DNA of 64,000 bases from Pantoea sp. 18069 (GCF_902706035.1 NZ_CACSJA010000011.1:86039-150038), one strand, 5' to 3'; positions 1 to 9,184 are shown, counted from the stretch's first letter. Numbers and translations are program-made. The notes: generated by a model not told the origin, from the sequence alone.

Positions 1-617
1 GGCGTGCGCTGGGCGTGACCATGAGCCTGCCCGAGAAGGACCGCTACTCCTTCGACAAGGAGTTCATGCTCAACCAGATCGCGATGCTGTTCGGTGGTCG
101 CATTGCCGAAGAAGTGTTCATGCACCAGATGACCACCGGCGCGAGCAACGACTTCGAGCGCGCGACCCAGATCGCCCGCGACATGGTCACGCGCTACGGC
201 ATGACCGAAGCGCTGGGCCCCATGGTCTATGCGGAAAACGAAGGCGAAGTGTTCCTGGGCCGTTCGGTGACCAAGACCAACAACGTCAGCGAACAGACCA
301 TGCAGAAGGTCGACGAGGAAGTGCGCCGCATCATCGATGAGCAGTACCACCTGGCCCGCAAGCTGATCGAAGACAACAGCGACAAGATGCATGCGATGGC
401 CAAGGCCATGCTCGAATGGGAAACCATAGACGCCGAGCAGCTCGACGACATCATGGCCGGCCGCGCGCCGCGTCCGCCCAAGGACTGGACGCCACGCACG
501 CCTTCGTCGGGCGGCGACGATGCCAGCGGCGGCACGCCCGCCGTGACGGCGGATGCGCCAGTCGCACCCGCCGTGGATGCCCCGCCCAGCGCGGATGCGG
601 CACCCAACGCCGCCTGA
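1..617 (+). CDS. ftsH: FtsH ATP-dependent zinc metalloprotease, C-terminal part
   Basis: Membrane-anchored AAA+ protease that degrades misfolded membrane proteins and short-lived regulators. Only the C-terminal ~205 residues of the M41 peptidase domain lie in the window; the reading frame is open from base 3 and reads RALGVTMSLPEKDRYS straight away. The conserved helix with TTGASNDFERAT is present; its Asp is, from family knowledge, the third zinc ligand after the HEAGH motif, which lies upstream of the window. The last ~50 residues are a Pro/Ala-rich tail, variable in this family and without a known role. A hairpin terminator follows at once. ftsH-folP-glmM is a common proteobacterial order. 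Confidence 0.96.
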   Translation, partial: RALGVTMSLPEKDRYSFDKEFMLNQIAMLFGGRIAEEVFMHQMTTGASNDFERATQIARDMVTRYGMTEALGPMVYAENEGEVFLGRSVTKTNNVSEQTMQKVDEEVRRIIDEQYHLARKLIEDNSDKMHAMAKAMLEWETIDAEQLDDIMAGRAPRPPKDWTPRTPSSGGDDASGGTPAVTADAPVAPAVDAPPSADAAPNAA

Positions 618-638
618 CGCCTGGGGCAGCAACAATGA

Positions 639-668
639 CAGCGGGGCCTTCGGGCCCCGCTTTCTTTT
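639..668 (+). terminator. Rho-independent terminator after ftsH
   Basis: Perfect stem GCGGGGCC/GGCCCCGC closed by a TTCG tetraloop, followed by a T-rich tract (TTTCTTTT). It lies 22 bases after the ftsH stop codon and would separate ftsH from folP. Confidence 0.88.
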
Positions 669-700
669 GGCTAATCATTTTCAAATTCGGACAATTGACC

Positions 701-1546
701 ATGCAGCAATGGCAGACCAGCCGCTTCCTGTTGGACCTTGGGCGCCCGCAGGTGATGGGCATCGTCAACGTGACGCCCGACTCGTTCTCGGACGGCGGGG
801 CGCACGACAGCCTTGCCGGCGCGCTCGCGCACTGCGAGCAACTGCTCAAGGACGGCGCGGACATCCTCGACATCGGCGGTGAATCGACGCGCCCGGGCAG
901 CCCGGCCGTGGGCCTGGCCGACGAACTCGCGCGCGTATTGCCGCTGGTGCGCGAGGCCGTGAAGCTGGGCGTGCCGATCTCGGTGGACACCTACAAGACC
1001 GAAGTGATGCAGGCCGTGCTCGACCTGGGCGCGGACATCATCAACGACATCTGGGCGCTGCGCCAGCCGGGCGCGGCCGCGGTGGTGGCGGCGCATGCGC
1101 AATGCGGGGTCTGCCTGATGCACATGCACAGCGTGCCGCAGAGCATGCACCGCGAGCACATGCAGGGCGATGCCGTCGTCCAGGTGCGCGATTTCCTTGC
1201 CGCCTCGGCGCAGGCGCTCGAAGCACTGGGCGTGGCGCGCCAGCGCATCGTGCTCGACGCCGGCACGGGCTTCGGCAAGACCGTGGCGCAGAATTTCGCG
1301 CTGCTCGCGCGCGAGGCGGAGTTGGCCGCGCTGGGTTACCCGCTGCTGGCCGGCTGGTCGCGCAAGGGCTCGCTGGGCCAGGTCACGGGCCTGGAGGTGG
1401 GCGAGCGCATGGTTCCCAGTGTCGCCGCGGCCCTGCTGTCGGTCGAGCGCGGCGCGCGCATCGTGCGCGTGCATGACGTGCGCGACACGGTGATGGCGCT
1501 CAAGGTATGGCAGGCAATGCACGACAATGCTGCATGGGCCGCTTGA
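701..1546 (+). CDS. folP: Dihydropteroate synthase
   Basis: Condenses 6-hydroxymethyl-dihydropterin pyrophosphate with p-aminobenzoate to dihydropteroate in folate synthesis; the sulfonamide target. The 281-residue product has the family signatures: NVTPDSFSDGG near residue 23, DIGGESTRPG near 60, a DAGTGFGKT loop near 187, and GWSRKGSLG near 220. Length matches the family. The reading frame is open far upstream into the ftsH tail and terminator, but the ATG at 701 gives the canonical N-terminus MQQWQTSRFLLDLGRP. glmM begins 39 bases after the stop, so the two are probably co-transcribed, as in many proteobacteria. Confidence 0.95.
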   Translation: MQQWQTSRFLLDLGRPQVMGIVNVTPDSFSDGGAHDSLAGALAHCEQLLKDGADILDIGGESTRPGSPAVGLADELARVLPLVREAVKLGVPISVDTYKTEVMQAVLDLGADIINDIWALRQPGAAAVVAAHAQCGVCLMHMHSVPQSMHREHMQGDAVVQVRDFLAASAQALEALGVARQRIVLDAGTGFGKTVAQNFALLAREAELAALGYPLLAGWSRKGSLGQVTGLEVGERMVPSVAAALLSVERGARIVRVHDVRDTVMALKVWQAMHDNAAWAA

Positions 1547-1585
1547 ACCGGCTTGAATTCAATAGATTGACAATGAAGGCTTGCA

Positions 1586-2920
1586 ATGGCTCGTGAATAT
1601 TTCGGCACCGACGGCATCCGTGGCACTGTCGGGCGCACTCCCATCACTCCTGACTTCGTGCTGCGCCTGGCGCATGCGGTGGGGCGCGTGCTGCGCCGCA
1701 CGCAGCAGCGCCCGACGGTGCTGATCGGCAAGGACACACGGATCTCGGGCTATATGCTGGAAAGCGCGCTCGAGTCGGGCTTCAACTCCGCGGGCGTCGA
1801 TGTGGTGCTGCTCGGGCCCTTGCCTACGCCGGGCGTGGCCTACCTCACGCGCACCCAGCGCGCGAGCCTGGGCGTGGTGATCAGTGCGAGCCACAACCCC
1901 TATCCCGACAACGGCATCAAGTTCTTCAGCGCCCAGGGCAGCAAACTGCCCGACAGCTGGGAAGAAGAGGTCGAGCGCGCATTGAAGGAAGAGCCCGTCT
2001 GGGCCGACTCCGCGGCCCTGGGCAAGACCCGGCGCCTCGACGATGCCGCAGGCCGCTACATCGAGTTCTGCAAGAGCACGTTCTCGCACGACCTCACGCT
2101 CAAGGGCCTGAAGATCGTGGTCGACGCGGCCCATGGTGCGGCCTACCAGATCGCGCCCAAGGTGTTCCACGAACTCGGCGCCGAAGTCATTGCCATGGGC
2201 TGCGCGCCCGATGGCCTGAACATCAACGATGGCGTGGGCGCGACCCATCCCGAAGCGATGGTGCTCGCTGTGCGCGCCAATGGCGCGGATTACGGGATTG
2301 CGCTTGACGGCGATGCCGACCGGCTGCTGGTCGTGGACGCCAAGGGGCGGCTTTACAACGGCGATGAGCTGCTGTACCTGCTGGCCGCCGATCGCCTTGC
2401 GCGCGGCCAGACCGTGCAGGGTGTGGCCGGTACCCTGATGACCAATCTCGCGGTGGAGTCGGCGCTCAAGGCGCAGGGCGTGGGTTTCGTGCGCGCCAAG
2501 GTCGGTGACCGCTATGTGCTCGAAGAACTCGCGCGCAATGGCTGGCTGCTCGGTGGCGAGGGCTCGGGCCATCTGCTGGCGCTCGATTGCCACACCACGG
2601 GCGACGGCCTGATCAGCGCCCTGCAGGTATTGCAGGCCTGTGTGCGCAGCGGCAGGACGCTGGCCCAATGGCTTGAAGCCGTGCCGCTGTACCCCCAGGT
2701 GCTGATCAACGTACGCCTGGCTCCCCGCCAGGATTGGAAAAACAACGCGTTGCTCGACCAGACGCTGGCTGCCGTGCAGGCCGAGCTCGGCGACACGGGG
2801 CGCGTGCTGATCCGCCCGAGCGGCACCGAGCCGCTGCTGCGGGTCATGGTCGAAGCGCGCGACCAGCAGCAGGCAAGCCGCTGCGCGCAACAACTGGCCG
2901 ACGCGGCCCGCGCAGGGTGA
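1586..2920 (+). CDS. glmM: Phosphoglucosamine mutase
   Basis: Interconverts glucosamine-6-phosphate and glucosamine-1-phosphate, supplying UDP-GlcNAc for peptidoglycan and LPS. The 444-residue protein has the standard order: N-terminal FGTDGIRG, active-site loop [12 protein letters not shown] with the phosphorylated Ser at about residue 102, Mg-binding loop DGDADR near 243, sugar-binding loop GEGSGH near 325, and phosphate-binding [10 protein letters not shown] near the C-terminus. Length is the usual one. It follows folP closely, and the gap after it holds a GC-rich repeat shared with the ppk1-ppx gap. Confidence 0.97.
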   Translation: MAREYFGTDGIRGTVGRTPITPDFVLRLAHAVGRVLRRTQQRPTVLIGKDTRISGYMLESALESGFNSAGVDVVLLGPLPTPGVAYLTRTQRASLGVVISASHNPYPDNGIKFFSAQGSKLPDSWEEEVERALKEEPVWADSAALGKTRRLDDAAGRYIEFCKSTFSHDLTLKGLKIVVDAAHGAAYQIAPKVFHELGAEVIAMGCAPDGLNINDGVGATHPEAMVLAVRANGADYGIALDGDADRLLVVDAKGRLYNGDELLYLLAADRLARGQTVQGVAGTLMTNLAVESALKAQGVGFVRAKVGDRYVLEELARNGWLLGGEGSGHLLALDCHTTGDGLISALQVLQACVRSGRTLAQWLEAVPLYPQVLINVRLAPRQDWKNNALLDQTLAAVQAELGDTGRVLIRPSGTEPLLRVMVEARDQQQASRCAQQLADAARAG

Positions 2921-2934
2921 ATGGGAGGCACCCC

Positions 2935-3031
2935 CTGAGCCGCTGACGCAGCTTCCCCCTCTCACCCTTCGGTGGAGGGGGGCGCCCGGCCAGGGACGGC
3001 AGCCTTGCTGCGGGGCGGCCCTTGCTCGCTG
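2935..3031. repeat. GC-rich palindromic repeat, copy 1
   Basis: Intergenic repeat between the converging glmM and c-di-GMP genes. It begins CACCCCCTGAGC and contains a TTCG-looped hairpin (arms near 2954-2964 and 2972-2982), then AGGGACGGCAGCC and GGGGCGGCCCTTGCT. The same blocks in the same order and orientation recur at about 9009-9275. This looks like a REP-type element and could fold as a transcription barrier, but there is no T-run. The remaining bases to 3106 hold nothing recognisable. Confidence 0.7.
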
Positions 3032-3106
3032 CGCCAGCGCCGGGCCACGCCAGGTTCCTGAGGCCATGGATCAGCGATTCGAGGATGCAGCGGTGGGCGC
3101 TGGCGT

Positions 3107-5287
3107 TCAGGCGTTGGGCGTGGAGAACACCGGGGCCTGGCGGCTGCGCAGGAATTGCAGCAGGTCTTCGCCAGGGGGCAGGGGGCGGCTGAAGTAGTAG
3201 CCCTGGGCTTCGTCGCAGCCCATGTCGCGCAGGAACTGCAGCTGGGCTTCGGTTTCCACGCCTTCGGCCGTGGTCTGCATGCCCAGTGCCTGGGCCATGC
3301 GGATGATGGCGCTGACGATCGCGCGATCGTTGCCGTCGTGGTCCAGATCCTGCACGAACGACTGGTCGATCTTGAGCTTGTAGATCTGGAAGCGCTTGAG
3401 CTGGCTCAGCGATGAGTAGCCGGTGCCGAAGTCGTCGATCGACAGGCGCACGCCGCGCGAGCGCAGCTGGTCCATGGTCGCGGTGGCGGCGCGGGGGTCG
3501 TCCACCGCCACGCCTTCGGTCAATTCGAGTTCCAACGCATCGGGCGGCACGGCGGCGGCGTGCAGGATCTGGCTGACCAGGTCGGGCAGCTGCGGCTGGT
3601 GGAACTGGATGGCAGACAGGTTGACCGCGACCTTGAGGTCGGTGAGGCCGGCGTTGCGCCAGGCCTTGAGCTGTTTGACCGCATTGCGCAGCACCCATTC
3701 GCCGATCTGCAGGATCTGGCCCGTGTCCTCGGCCACGGGAATGAACTCCGAAGGCGAGATCGGTCCGAGCTTGGGATGGTTCCAGCGCAGCAGGGCTTCT
3801 ACGCTGTGCACGCGGCCGGTGCGTATGCGCACCTGGGGCTGGTAGTGCAACTGCAGCTCGTCGCGCTCCAGCGCCCGGCGCAGCGCATTCTCGAGCTGCA
3901 GCGCGCGCAGCGACTGGGCGCGCATTTCGGGCGTGAAGAAGCGGAAGGTGTTGCGGCCGTCGAGCTTGGCGTGGTACATCGCGACATCGGCCGACTGCGT
4001 GAGCGTGTCGAAGTCCATGCCGTCCTGCGGGTACAGCGCGATGCCCATGGACGGCGCCATGGTCAGTTCATGGTGGTCGATCTGGTAGGGCTGGCGCGAG
4101 GCTTCGAGCAGCTTGTCGGCGACGCGCGCCGCGCCGTGGGCGTTGGCACCCGGCAGCAGCAAGACGAATTCGTCGCCGCCGATGCGCGAGACCGTGTCCT
4201 TTTCGCGCACCACCGAGCGCAGCCGCTTGGCGATCTGCACCAGCAAGGTGTCGCCCACGCGGTGGCCCAGCGAGTCATTGACATGCTTGAAGTGGTCCAG
4301 GTCGAGAAAGATCGCGGCCAGCGGCGTGTCGTTGTCACGCGCGAGCTGGATGGCCTGGGCGCTGCGGTCGGCAAGCAGCGTGCGGTTGGGCAGGCCGGTC
4401 AGCGGGTCGTAGTGCGCGAGCCAGTAGATGCGGTCCTGGTCGCGCTTGCGGTCGGCCATCTCGCGGTGCAGGTCTTCGACCGTGGCGCTGAGTTCGCGCG
4501 TGCGGTCGCGCACCTGCTGCTCGAGCTGCTCGTGCACCTTGGCCAGTGCCGCCTGGGCCTGGGTGCGCTCGGTGATGTCGACCGTGATCCAGATCGTGCC
4601 CTGGCTGGGGTCGGTGGCATCGATGAGCTTGCAGCGCACTTCGCAGATCACCGTGCCGCCGTCCTTCTTGCTGAGCATCATTTCGCCCTCGAAGCTCAGG
4701 CCCACGGTCAGCTGGCGTGTGAAGCTCTCCTCGAGGCGCTCCCATTCGGCGGCGCTTGCGAACCAGTTGTGCGCGCTGGTGCCGATCAGCTCGCCCGGTC
4801 CGTAGCCCAGCATGGTCTCGAAGTGGCCATTGCAGCGCGTGAGGTGACCGCGGCGCATGAAGATGATGCCTACGCTCGCATGGTCGAACAGCAACTGCTT
4901 TTCGCGCAGCGCGGTGTTGAGCATGGCCTGGGCCTGGCGCTGTTCGTCGATGTCGTCGAGGGTCCAGATCGAACCTTCCTCGGGCCTGGCGGGGTTGATC
5001 AGCCGGCCGGTGACGTCGCCCCAGAAAAGCGCACCATTGTGGCGGCGCAACTGGCATTCGGTGCGAAACGTCAGCCCCTTGGACATGCGCACTCTGGCGA
5101 GCTTGCCGAGGCGGTAAAAGGTACGGGTGTCGGGATGGAAGGATGCCCCATGGCGCCCCAGCATATCGCCCGGCGCTGGATGGCCGAAAATCTCGGCGCA
5201 GCGTTCGTTGCAGCGTACGATTTCCTGCCTGTGCATGAACGCAATGCCCACGCCGGCGCTGGCCAGAAGGGTGTGCTGCTCGCGCAT
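3107..5287 (-). CDS. PAS-PAS-GGDEF-EAL cyclic-di-GMP signalling protein
   Basis: Predicted bifunctional c-di-GMP protein of about 726 residues. Order: a first PAS domain (HTLLASAGVGIAFMHR...), a second PAS (KQLLFDHASVGIIFMRR...), a coiled-coil linker (AALAKVHEQLEQQVRDRTR), then GGDEF and EAL. The cyclase motif RIGGDEFVLLL is intact, and so are the EAL motifs VEALLRWNHP, DDFGTGYSSL and AEGVETEAQ, so both activities are possible; in this architecture phosphodiesterase activity often dominates. No membrane segment is visible, so it is probably cytosolic. The start is uncertain: the ATG at 5287 puts the first PAS right at the N-terminus, but has no strong ribosome-binding site. The open frame upstream runs into a palindromic element and is probably not coding. 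Confidence 0.87.
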   Translation of the reverse strand: MREQHTLLASAGVGIAFMHRQEIVRCNERCAEIFGHPAPGDMLGRHGASFHPDTRTFYRLGKLARVRMSKGLTFRTECQLRRHNGALFWGDVTGRLINPARPEEGSIWTLDDIDEQRQAQAMLNTALREKQLLFDHASVGIIFMRRGHLTRCNGHFETMLGYGPGELIGTSAHNWFASAAEWERLEESFTRQLTVGLSFEGEMMLSKKDGGTVICEVRCKLIDATDPSQGTIWITVDITERTQAQAALAKVHEQLEQQVRDRTRELSATVEDLHREMADRKRDQDRIYWLAHYDPLTGLPNRTLLADRSAQAIQLARDNDTPLAAIFLDLDHFKHVNDSLGHRVGDTLLVQIAKRLRSVVREKDTVSRIGGDEFVLLLPGANAHGAARVADKLLEASRQPYQIDHHELTMAPSMGIALYPQDGMDFDTLTQSADVAMYHAKLDGRNTFRFFTPEMRAQSLRALQLENALRRALERDELQLHYQPQVRIRTGRVHSVEALLRWNHPKLGPISPSEFIPVAEDTGQILQIGEWVLRNAVKQLKAWRNAGLTDLKVAVNLSAIQFHQPQLPDLVSQILHAAAVPPDALELELTEGVAVDDPRAATATMDQLRSRGVRLSIDDFGTGYSSLSQLKRFQIYKLKIDQSFVQDLDHDGNDRAIVSAIIRMAQALGMQTTAEGVETEAQLQFLRDMGCDEAQGYYFSRPLPPGEDLLQFLRSRQAPVFSTPNA

Positions 5288-5378
5288 GATGCGCTCAATT
5301 GCGTCGAGTGGGACGGTATTGGAGGACGGCACTGGGAGCGCTCTAGCGAATGGGGTGGGCCCGGTGCGGCAAATGCTG

Positions 5379-5542
5379 GGGACCCTCTGCACAAATCCCT
5401 GCGGCCGTTGGCAGCACGGGATCGGGCGGTCCGCTGCGTTGCTTTTCTTGCCAATAGCCGAGCTATTGGCGGCGAAAAGACGCCTTGCGGCCCATCCCGA
5501 CCCGCACCACCACCGTCTCGCGAGGTTTGTGCAGAGGATCCC
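5379..5542. repeat. 164-bp palindromic MITE-like element
   Basis: Ends are near-perfect 17-bp inverted repeats (GGGACCCTCTGCACAAA at 5379-5395 against the complement of 5526-5542, one mismatch). Inside is a second dyad, CCAATAGC/GCTATTGG, near 5450-5468, flanked by GGGCGGTCCGC and GGCCCATCCCGA. The core resembles that of the larger element at 24457-24723. No coding capacity. It sits just upstream of the c-di-GMP gene, within the 380-base gap that runs to ppx at 5668. The rest of that gap shows no gene. Confidence 0.6.
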
Positions 5543-5667
5543 TATCGCTCCACTGGGCAATGGATGTTAATGAAGTGTAGCATTTGATACTTATTTTCCA
5601 TCTCGCCGGTCCCACCTGCTGGTGGTGCACGGCCCCGCATGCCCACCTCCGTGTGCGGGTTGCTGCA

Positions 5668-6594
5668 TTACGGCGCGTCTGGCGTGGGCGGCCGCAGCCC
5701 ATACAGCAGACCATGGCGCAGCGATCCCTGGGTGACGCGCATTTCCTCGATTCCGAACAACTCGAACACGGCGTGCATCACGCTCACGCCGCCACCGATC
5801 ACCGGGCGCAATTCTTCGCGCAGCCCGGCGAGATGCACCGCGCTGCTGTGGCCCTCCTGCTGCAGCCGGGTCTGGAGCCAGCCCAGGCCCTGGCGCGTGA
5901 TCAGGCCCGGGACACCGGTCTGGGCTGCGAGCACCCTGCTGATCGCCCCCGCTGTGCCGGATGCGCCATATGCCTGCTCCCAGTGGGCCGCAGCGAACGC
6001 CTCGGCCTGCGGCTGCAGCACGGCGCGTGCGCTGGCCTGCGCTGCGGCAAACTGCTCGGGCCGCAGGCCGCCGTCGGAAAAATGCCGCAGCGACCAGGCC
6101 ACGCTGCCTATCTCCACCGAGCGCGTGAGATGCGCAGCCAAACCCTGTCCCAGGCACAGCTCGGTCGAGCGCCCGCCAATGTCGACCACCAGGCGCCGGC
6201 GCGACGAGGGCGGCAACAGCCGCGCCACGCCCTGGTAGATGAGGCGGGCTTCTTCCTCGCCGCCGATGACTTCGATGGGCACGCCTAAAATCGCACTGCC
6301 GTGCGCGAGAAACAGTGCGCGGTTGGTGGCTTCGCGCAGGGTCTGCGTCGCCACGGCGCGCACGCGCTCGCGCGGCAAGTCGGCGATCAGCGGCGCAAAA
6401 CGCTGCAGACAGGCCCAGCCGCGCTCCATGGCCTCGCTGCTGAGCTGCCCCTGCGCGTCTAGCGATCCGCCCAGGCGTATGGTTTCCTTGCGACAGGTTT
6501 GTGACACAAGGCGCTCGCCAGCGAAATGTCCGATTTCCAGCAGGCAGCTGTTGGAGCCGATATCGATGGCGGCAAGCAGGCTGGCGTTTTGCAT
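5668..6594 (-). CDS. Ppx/GppA family phosphatase, short form
   Basis: Member of the exopolyphosphatase/guanosine pentaphosphatase family (ASKHA fold), 308 residues. Visible motifs: AAIDIGSNSCLLEIG at the N-terminus (phosphate 1 loop), GGEEEARLIYQGV near residue 135, VDIGGRSTEL near 160, and GGGVSVMHAVFE near 265. It holds only the two catalytic domains and lacks the C-terminal HD-like region of the long paralogue at 9382-10863. It is transcribed divergently from ppk1, which suggests polyphosphate or (p)ppGpp turnover. Whether it acts on polyphosphate or pppGpp cannot be told from sequence. Confidence 0.9.
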   Translation of the reverse strand: MQNASLLAAIDIGSNSCLLEIGHFAGERLVSQTCRKETIRLGGSLDAQGQLSSEAMERGWACLQRFAPLIADLPRERVRAVATQTLREATNRALFLAHGSAILGVPIEVIGGEEEARLIYQGVARLLPPSSRRRLVVDIGGRSTELCLGQGLAAHLTRSVEIGSVAWSLRHFSDGGLRPEQFAAAQASARAVLQPQAEAFAAAHWEQAYGASGTAGAISRVLAAQTGVPGLITRQGLGWLQTRLQQEGHSSAVHLAGLREELRPVIGGGVSVMHAVFELFGIEEMRVTQGSLRHGLLYGLRPPTPDAP

Positions 6595-6707
6595 GGAGGG
6601 AAGACAGAAAAGTCAAAAAAGCGCGCAGCTTAGCATCTTGGCTCGGCTGCGTCCGGCTGCCGTGCCAGCCGAGGGCGCAAGATATTCCGCGCCATGGGTG
6701 AATGTCA

Positions 6708-6725
6708 CTGTCATCGCGCTGACAC
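6708..6725 (+). promoter_or_regulatory. Pho box upstream of ppk1
   Basis: Two direct 7-mers, CTGTCAT (6708-6714) and CTGACAC (6719-6725), separated by four bases (CGCG): the 7-4-7 layout of PhoB sites (consensus CTGTCAT-N4-CTGTCAT). A TAAATA hexamer follows about 8 bases downstream and could be the -10, where PhoB replaces the -35 contact. ppk1 starts about 55 bases after the box. phoB itself is in this window. Confidence 0.7.
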
Positions 6726-6779
6726 AGAAGCGGTAAATACTGGGCGGCGCCGCGTCTTTCGCACGTTGTAGGATTGTTT

Positions 6780-9017
6780 GTGACCACTCTGACCTCTACC
6801 CACCCGGAGCGCGCTGCCCCTTTGGACGCCGAAGCGACCAGTCTCACATCGCCCGTCGATGACGCTGCCGCGGGCGTCGAGCCGACGCCTGCCGCACAGG
6901 ACGCTGCGCCGTGCGTTGCACAGGCCGGCGCAGCGCCAGCGCCTGTACCCGCGGTCGACGCCACGCTCAACGGTGTGCTGCTCGATCGGGATCATTGCAT
7001 CCTGGCGTTCAACGACCGGGTGCTCGATTGGGCGGTACGCGCCGACGTGCCTTTGCTCGAGCGCCTGCGCTACCTGTGCATCGTGTCGTCCAATCTCGAT
7101 GAGTTCTTCGAGGTCCGGGCCGCGCCGCACATCACGGCCGAGCTCAGCGGTGACGGCCAGGGCGCCTATACCACGGCCTCGTTCCAGGCCTTGATGGAGC
7201 AGGCCCACCAACTCGTGGCGCGCCAGTACGAGCTCTACAACAAGGCACTCGTGCCGGCTTTCGAGCGCCAGGGCATACGCATCCTCTCGCATGGCGACCG
7301 CTCAAGCGTGCAGCGGCGCTGGGTGCGCGAATATTTCCTGTCCGAAGTCCGGCCCTTGCTGATTCCGCTGGGGCTGGACCCGGCGCATCCGTTTCCCCAG
7401 GTCGCGAACAAGGCGCTGAATTTCATTGTCCGCCTCAAGGGGCCGGATGCGTTCGGTCGCACCAACGAGGTGGCGATCGTGAAGGTGCCGCGCGCCTTGC
7501 CGCGCTTGATCCGGCTGCCGGCCAAGGTCGCGGGCAAGCAGCGCGTGTTCGTGAGCCTGTCGAGCATCGTGCGCGCCCATCTCAAGGAGCTGTTCCCGGG
7601 GCGTGAAGTGGTCGAGTTCTCGCAGTTCCGCGCGACCCGCCATTCCGAACTCGCCGTGGACGAGGAAGATGTCGGCAACCTGCGCATGGCATTGCGCCAG
7701 GGGCTGCACCACCGCCACTACGGCCAGGCCGTGCGCCTCGAAGTGTCCGCGGGCTGCTCGCCCTTCCTCGCCGACCTGCTGCTCGCGCAGTTCCACCTGC
7801 CGCCGCAGGCCTTGTTCCGCGTGCCTGGCCCGGTCAATCTGGTGCGCCTGGGGCAATTGGTCGATCTGGTCAACGATGCGTCGCTGCTGTTCCCGCCATG
7901 GCAGCCTGTGTGGCCGCGGCAGCTGCAGCGTGGCGCGTCGGTGATGGCGCAGTTGCGCCAGCGCGATGTGCTGATCCACCAGCCGTTCGAAAGCTTCGAA
8001 GGCGTGCTGGCGCTGCTGCGCGAGGCCGTGAACGACCCGCAGGTGCTGGTGATCAAGCAGACCATTTACCGCACCGGGTCGGACTCGGAACTGATGGACC
8101 TGCTGGCCGAGGCCGTGCGCCGCGGCAAGGAAGTCATGGCCGTGGTCGAGCTCAAGGCGCGTTTCGACGAGGAAGCGAACATCAACTGGGCCGAAGCGCT
8201 GGAGCTTGTGGGCGCGCAGGTGGTCTATGGCGTGGTCGGTCTCAAGACCCACGCCAAGATGATGCTGATCACGCGGCGCGAAGGCCGGCGCCTGCGCCGC
8301 TATGGGCATCTGTCGACGGGCAACTACAACCTGCGCAGCGCCAGGCTCTACACCGACCTCGGCTATATGACGTCGGACCCCACGGTGACCGCCGATATGG
8401 ACGAAGTGTTCAACCATCTGGCAAGCCACAACCGCCTGCCGCAACTGCAGCGCCTGATCATGGCGCCTTTCCATCTGCACGACCGGATGATTGCCTTCAT
8501 TGCCCAGACCGGCGAGGCCGCAGCCAAGGGCCAGCCCGCGCGCATCGTCGCGAAGATGAATGCGCTGACCGACGAGGCGCTGATCCATGCGCTGATCGCG
8601 GCGGGGCAAAAGGGCGTGCAGATCGATCTGATCGTGCGCGGCGCCTGCATGCTCGCGCCGCAGCGCCCGGGCCTCACGGACAACATCCGCGTGCGCTCGG
8701 TGATCGGCCGTTTTCTCGAGCACACCCGGGTGTTCTATTTCCGCCAGGGCGAGAAGGAAGAGCTGTTTCTGTCCAGCGCCGACTGGATGAATCGCAACAT
8801 GATGCGGCGCATAGAACTGGCCTGGCCGGTGCGCGACGCGGCGCTGCGCCAGCAGATCGTCGACGAGTGCCTCGTGGCCTACCTGCACGATGACCGCGAT
8901 GCCTGGACGCTGGGCCCGGACGGCACCTACACACGCTCGCCGCGGCCCTTTGATGGCAATGGTGCGCAGAACGCGCTGATGGGGCGCTACGGACCGCCCA
9001 ATTTAATCACCCCCTGA
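6780..9017 (+). CDS. ppk1: Polyphosphate kinase 1
   Basis: Reversible synthesis of inorganic polyphosphate from ATP. About 745 residues. After a ~55-residue Ala/Pro-rich extension the PPK N domain begins at NDRVLDWAVRADVPLLERL. Catalytic-core motifs include the autophosphorylated His in GHLSTGNYNLRSARLY, KTHAKMMLI before it, and the second conserved His in FLEHTRVFYF near the C-terminus. I chose the GTG at 6780 because AGGA lies 6 bases before it; a TTG two codons upstream is possible. A Pho box precedes the gene. The stop codon lies inside a repeat motif (CACCCCCTGAGC), so the last residues may be set by repeat sequence. Confidence 0.95.
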   Translation: MTTLTSTHPERAAPLDAEATSLTSPVDDAAAGVEPTPAAQDAAPCVAQAGAAPAPVPAVDATLNGVLLDRDHCILAFNDRVLDWAVRADVPLLERLRYLCIVSSNLDEFFEVRAAPHITAELSGDGQGAYTTASFQALMEQAHQLVARQYELYNKALVPAFERQGIRILSHGDRSSVQRRWVREYFLSEVRPLLIPLGLDPAHPFPQVANKALNFIVRLKGPDAFGRTNEVAIVKVPRALPRLIRLPAKVAGKQRVFVSLSSIVRAHLKELFPGREVVEFSQFRATRHSELAVDEEDVGNLRMALRQGLHHRHYGQAVRLEVSAGCSPFLADLLLAQFHLPPQALFRVPGPVNLVRLGQLVDLVNDASLLFPPWQPVWPRQLQRGASVMAQLRQRDVLIHQPFESFEGVLALLREAVNDPQVLVIKQTIYRTGSDSELMDLLAEAVRRGKEVMAVVELKARFDEEANINWAEALELVGAQVVYGVVGLKTHAKMMLITRREGRRLRRYGHLSTGNYNLRSARLYTDLGYMTSDPTVTADMDEVFNHLASHNRLPQLQRLIMAPFHLHDRMIAFIAQTGEAAAKGQPARIVAKMNALTDEALIHALIAAGQKGVQIDLIVRGACMLAPQRPGLTDNIRVRSVIGRFLEHTRVFYFRQGEKEELFLSSADWMNRNMMRRIELAWPVRDAALRQQIVDECLVAYLHDDRDAWTLGPDGTYTRSPRPFDGNGAQNALMGRYGPPNLITP

Positions 9018-9037
9018 GCGGCTAACGCCGGATGGCC

Positions 9038-9184
9038 GGCCGCCCTGCGCGGGCCGCCCTACGCGGGCCGCCCTACGCGGGCCGCCCTACGCGGGTCGCC
9101 CTATGCGGGCCACCCTGCGCGGGCCACCCTGCGCGGGCCGCCCTATGCGGGCCACCCTACGCGGGCCGCCCTATGCGGGCCACC
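9038..9184. repeat. 14-bp minisatellite, about 10 copies
   Basis: Tandem array of a 14-bp unit, GCGGGCCGCCCTAC, with variation at a few positions (G/A in GCCGCC/GCCACC, AC/AT/GC at the unit end). It lies between converging ppk1 and ppx. Open frames through it encode only a 14-residue low-complexity repeat, because the period is not a multiple of three. It sits inside the palindromic repeat shared with 2935-3031. The 364-base gap 9018-9381 holds this array, the second palindromic repeat copy and about 100 bases of plain sequence. Confidence 0.88.

Noticed and set aside
1559..3067. 502-codon open frame antisense to glmM
   Set aside because: glmM has all its catalytic motifs on the plus strand; the antisense frame is a by-product of GC-rich codon use and has a His/Gln/Arg-rich composition without homology.
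3560..5587. 675-codon open frame antisense to the PAS-GGDEF-EAL gene
   Set aside because: The opposite strand carries intact GGDEF and EAL motifs. The antisense product shows no domain and is typical shadow sequence.
9038..9184. Possible CRISPR array
   Set aside because: The units are directly adjacent 14-mers with no unique spacers and no cas genes nearby. It is a minisatellite.
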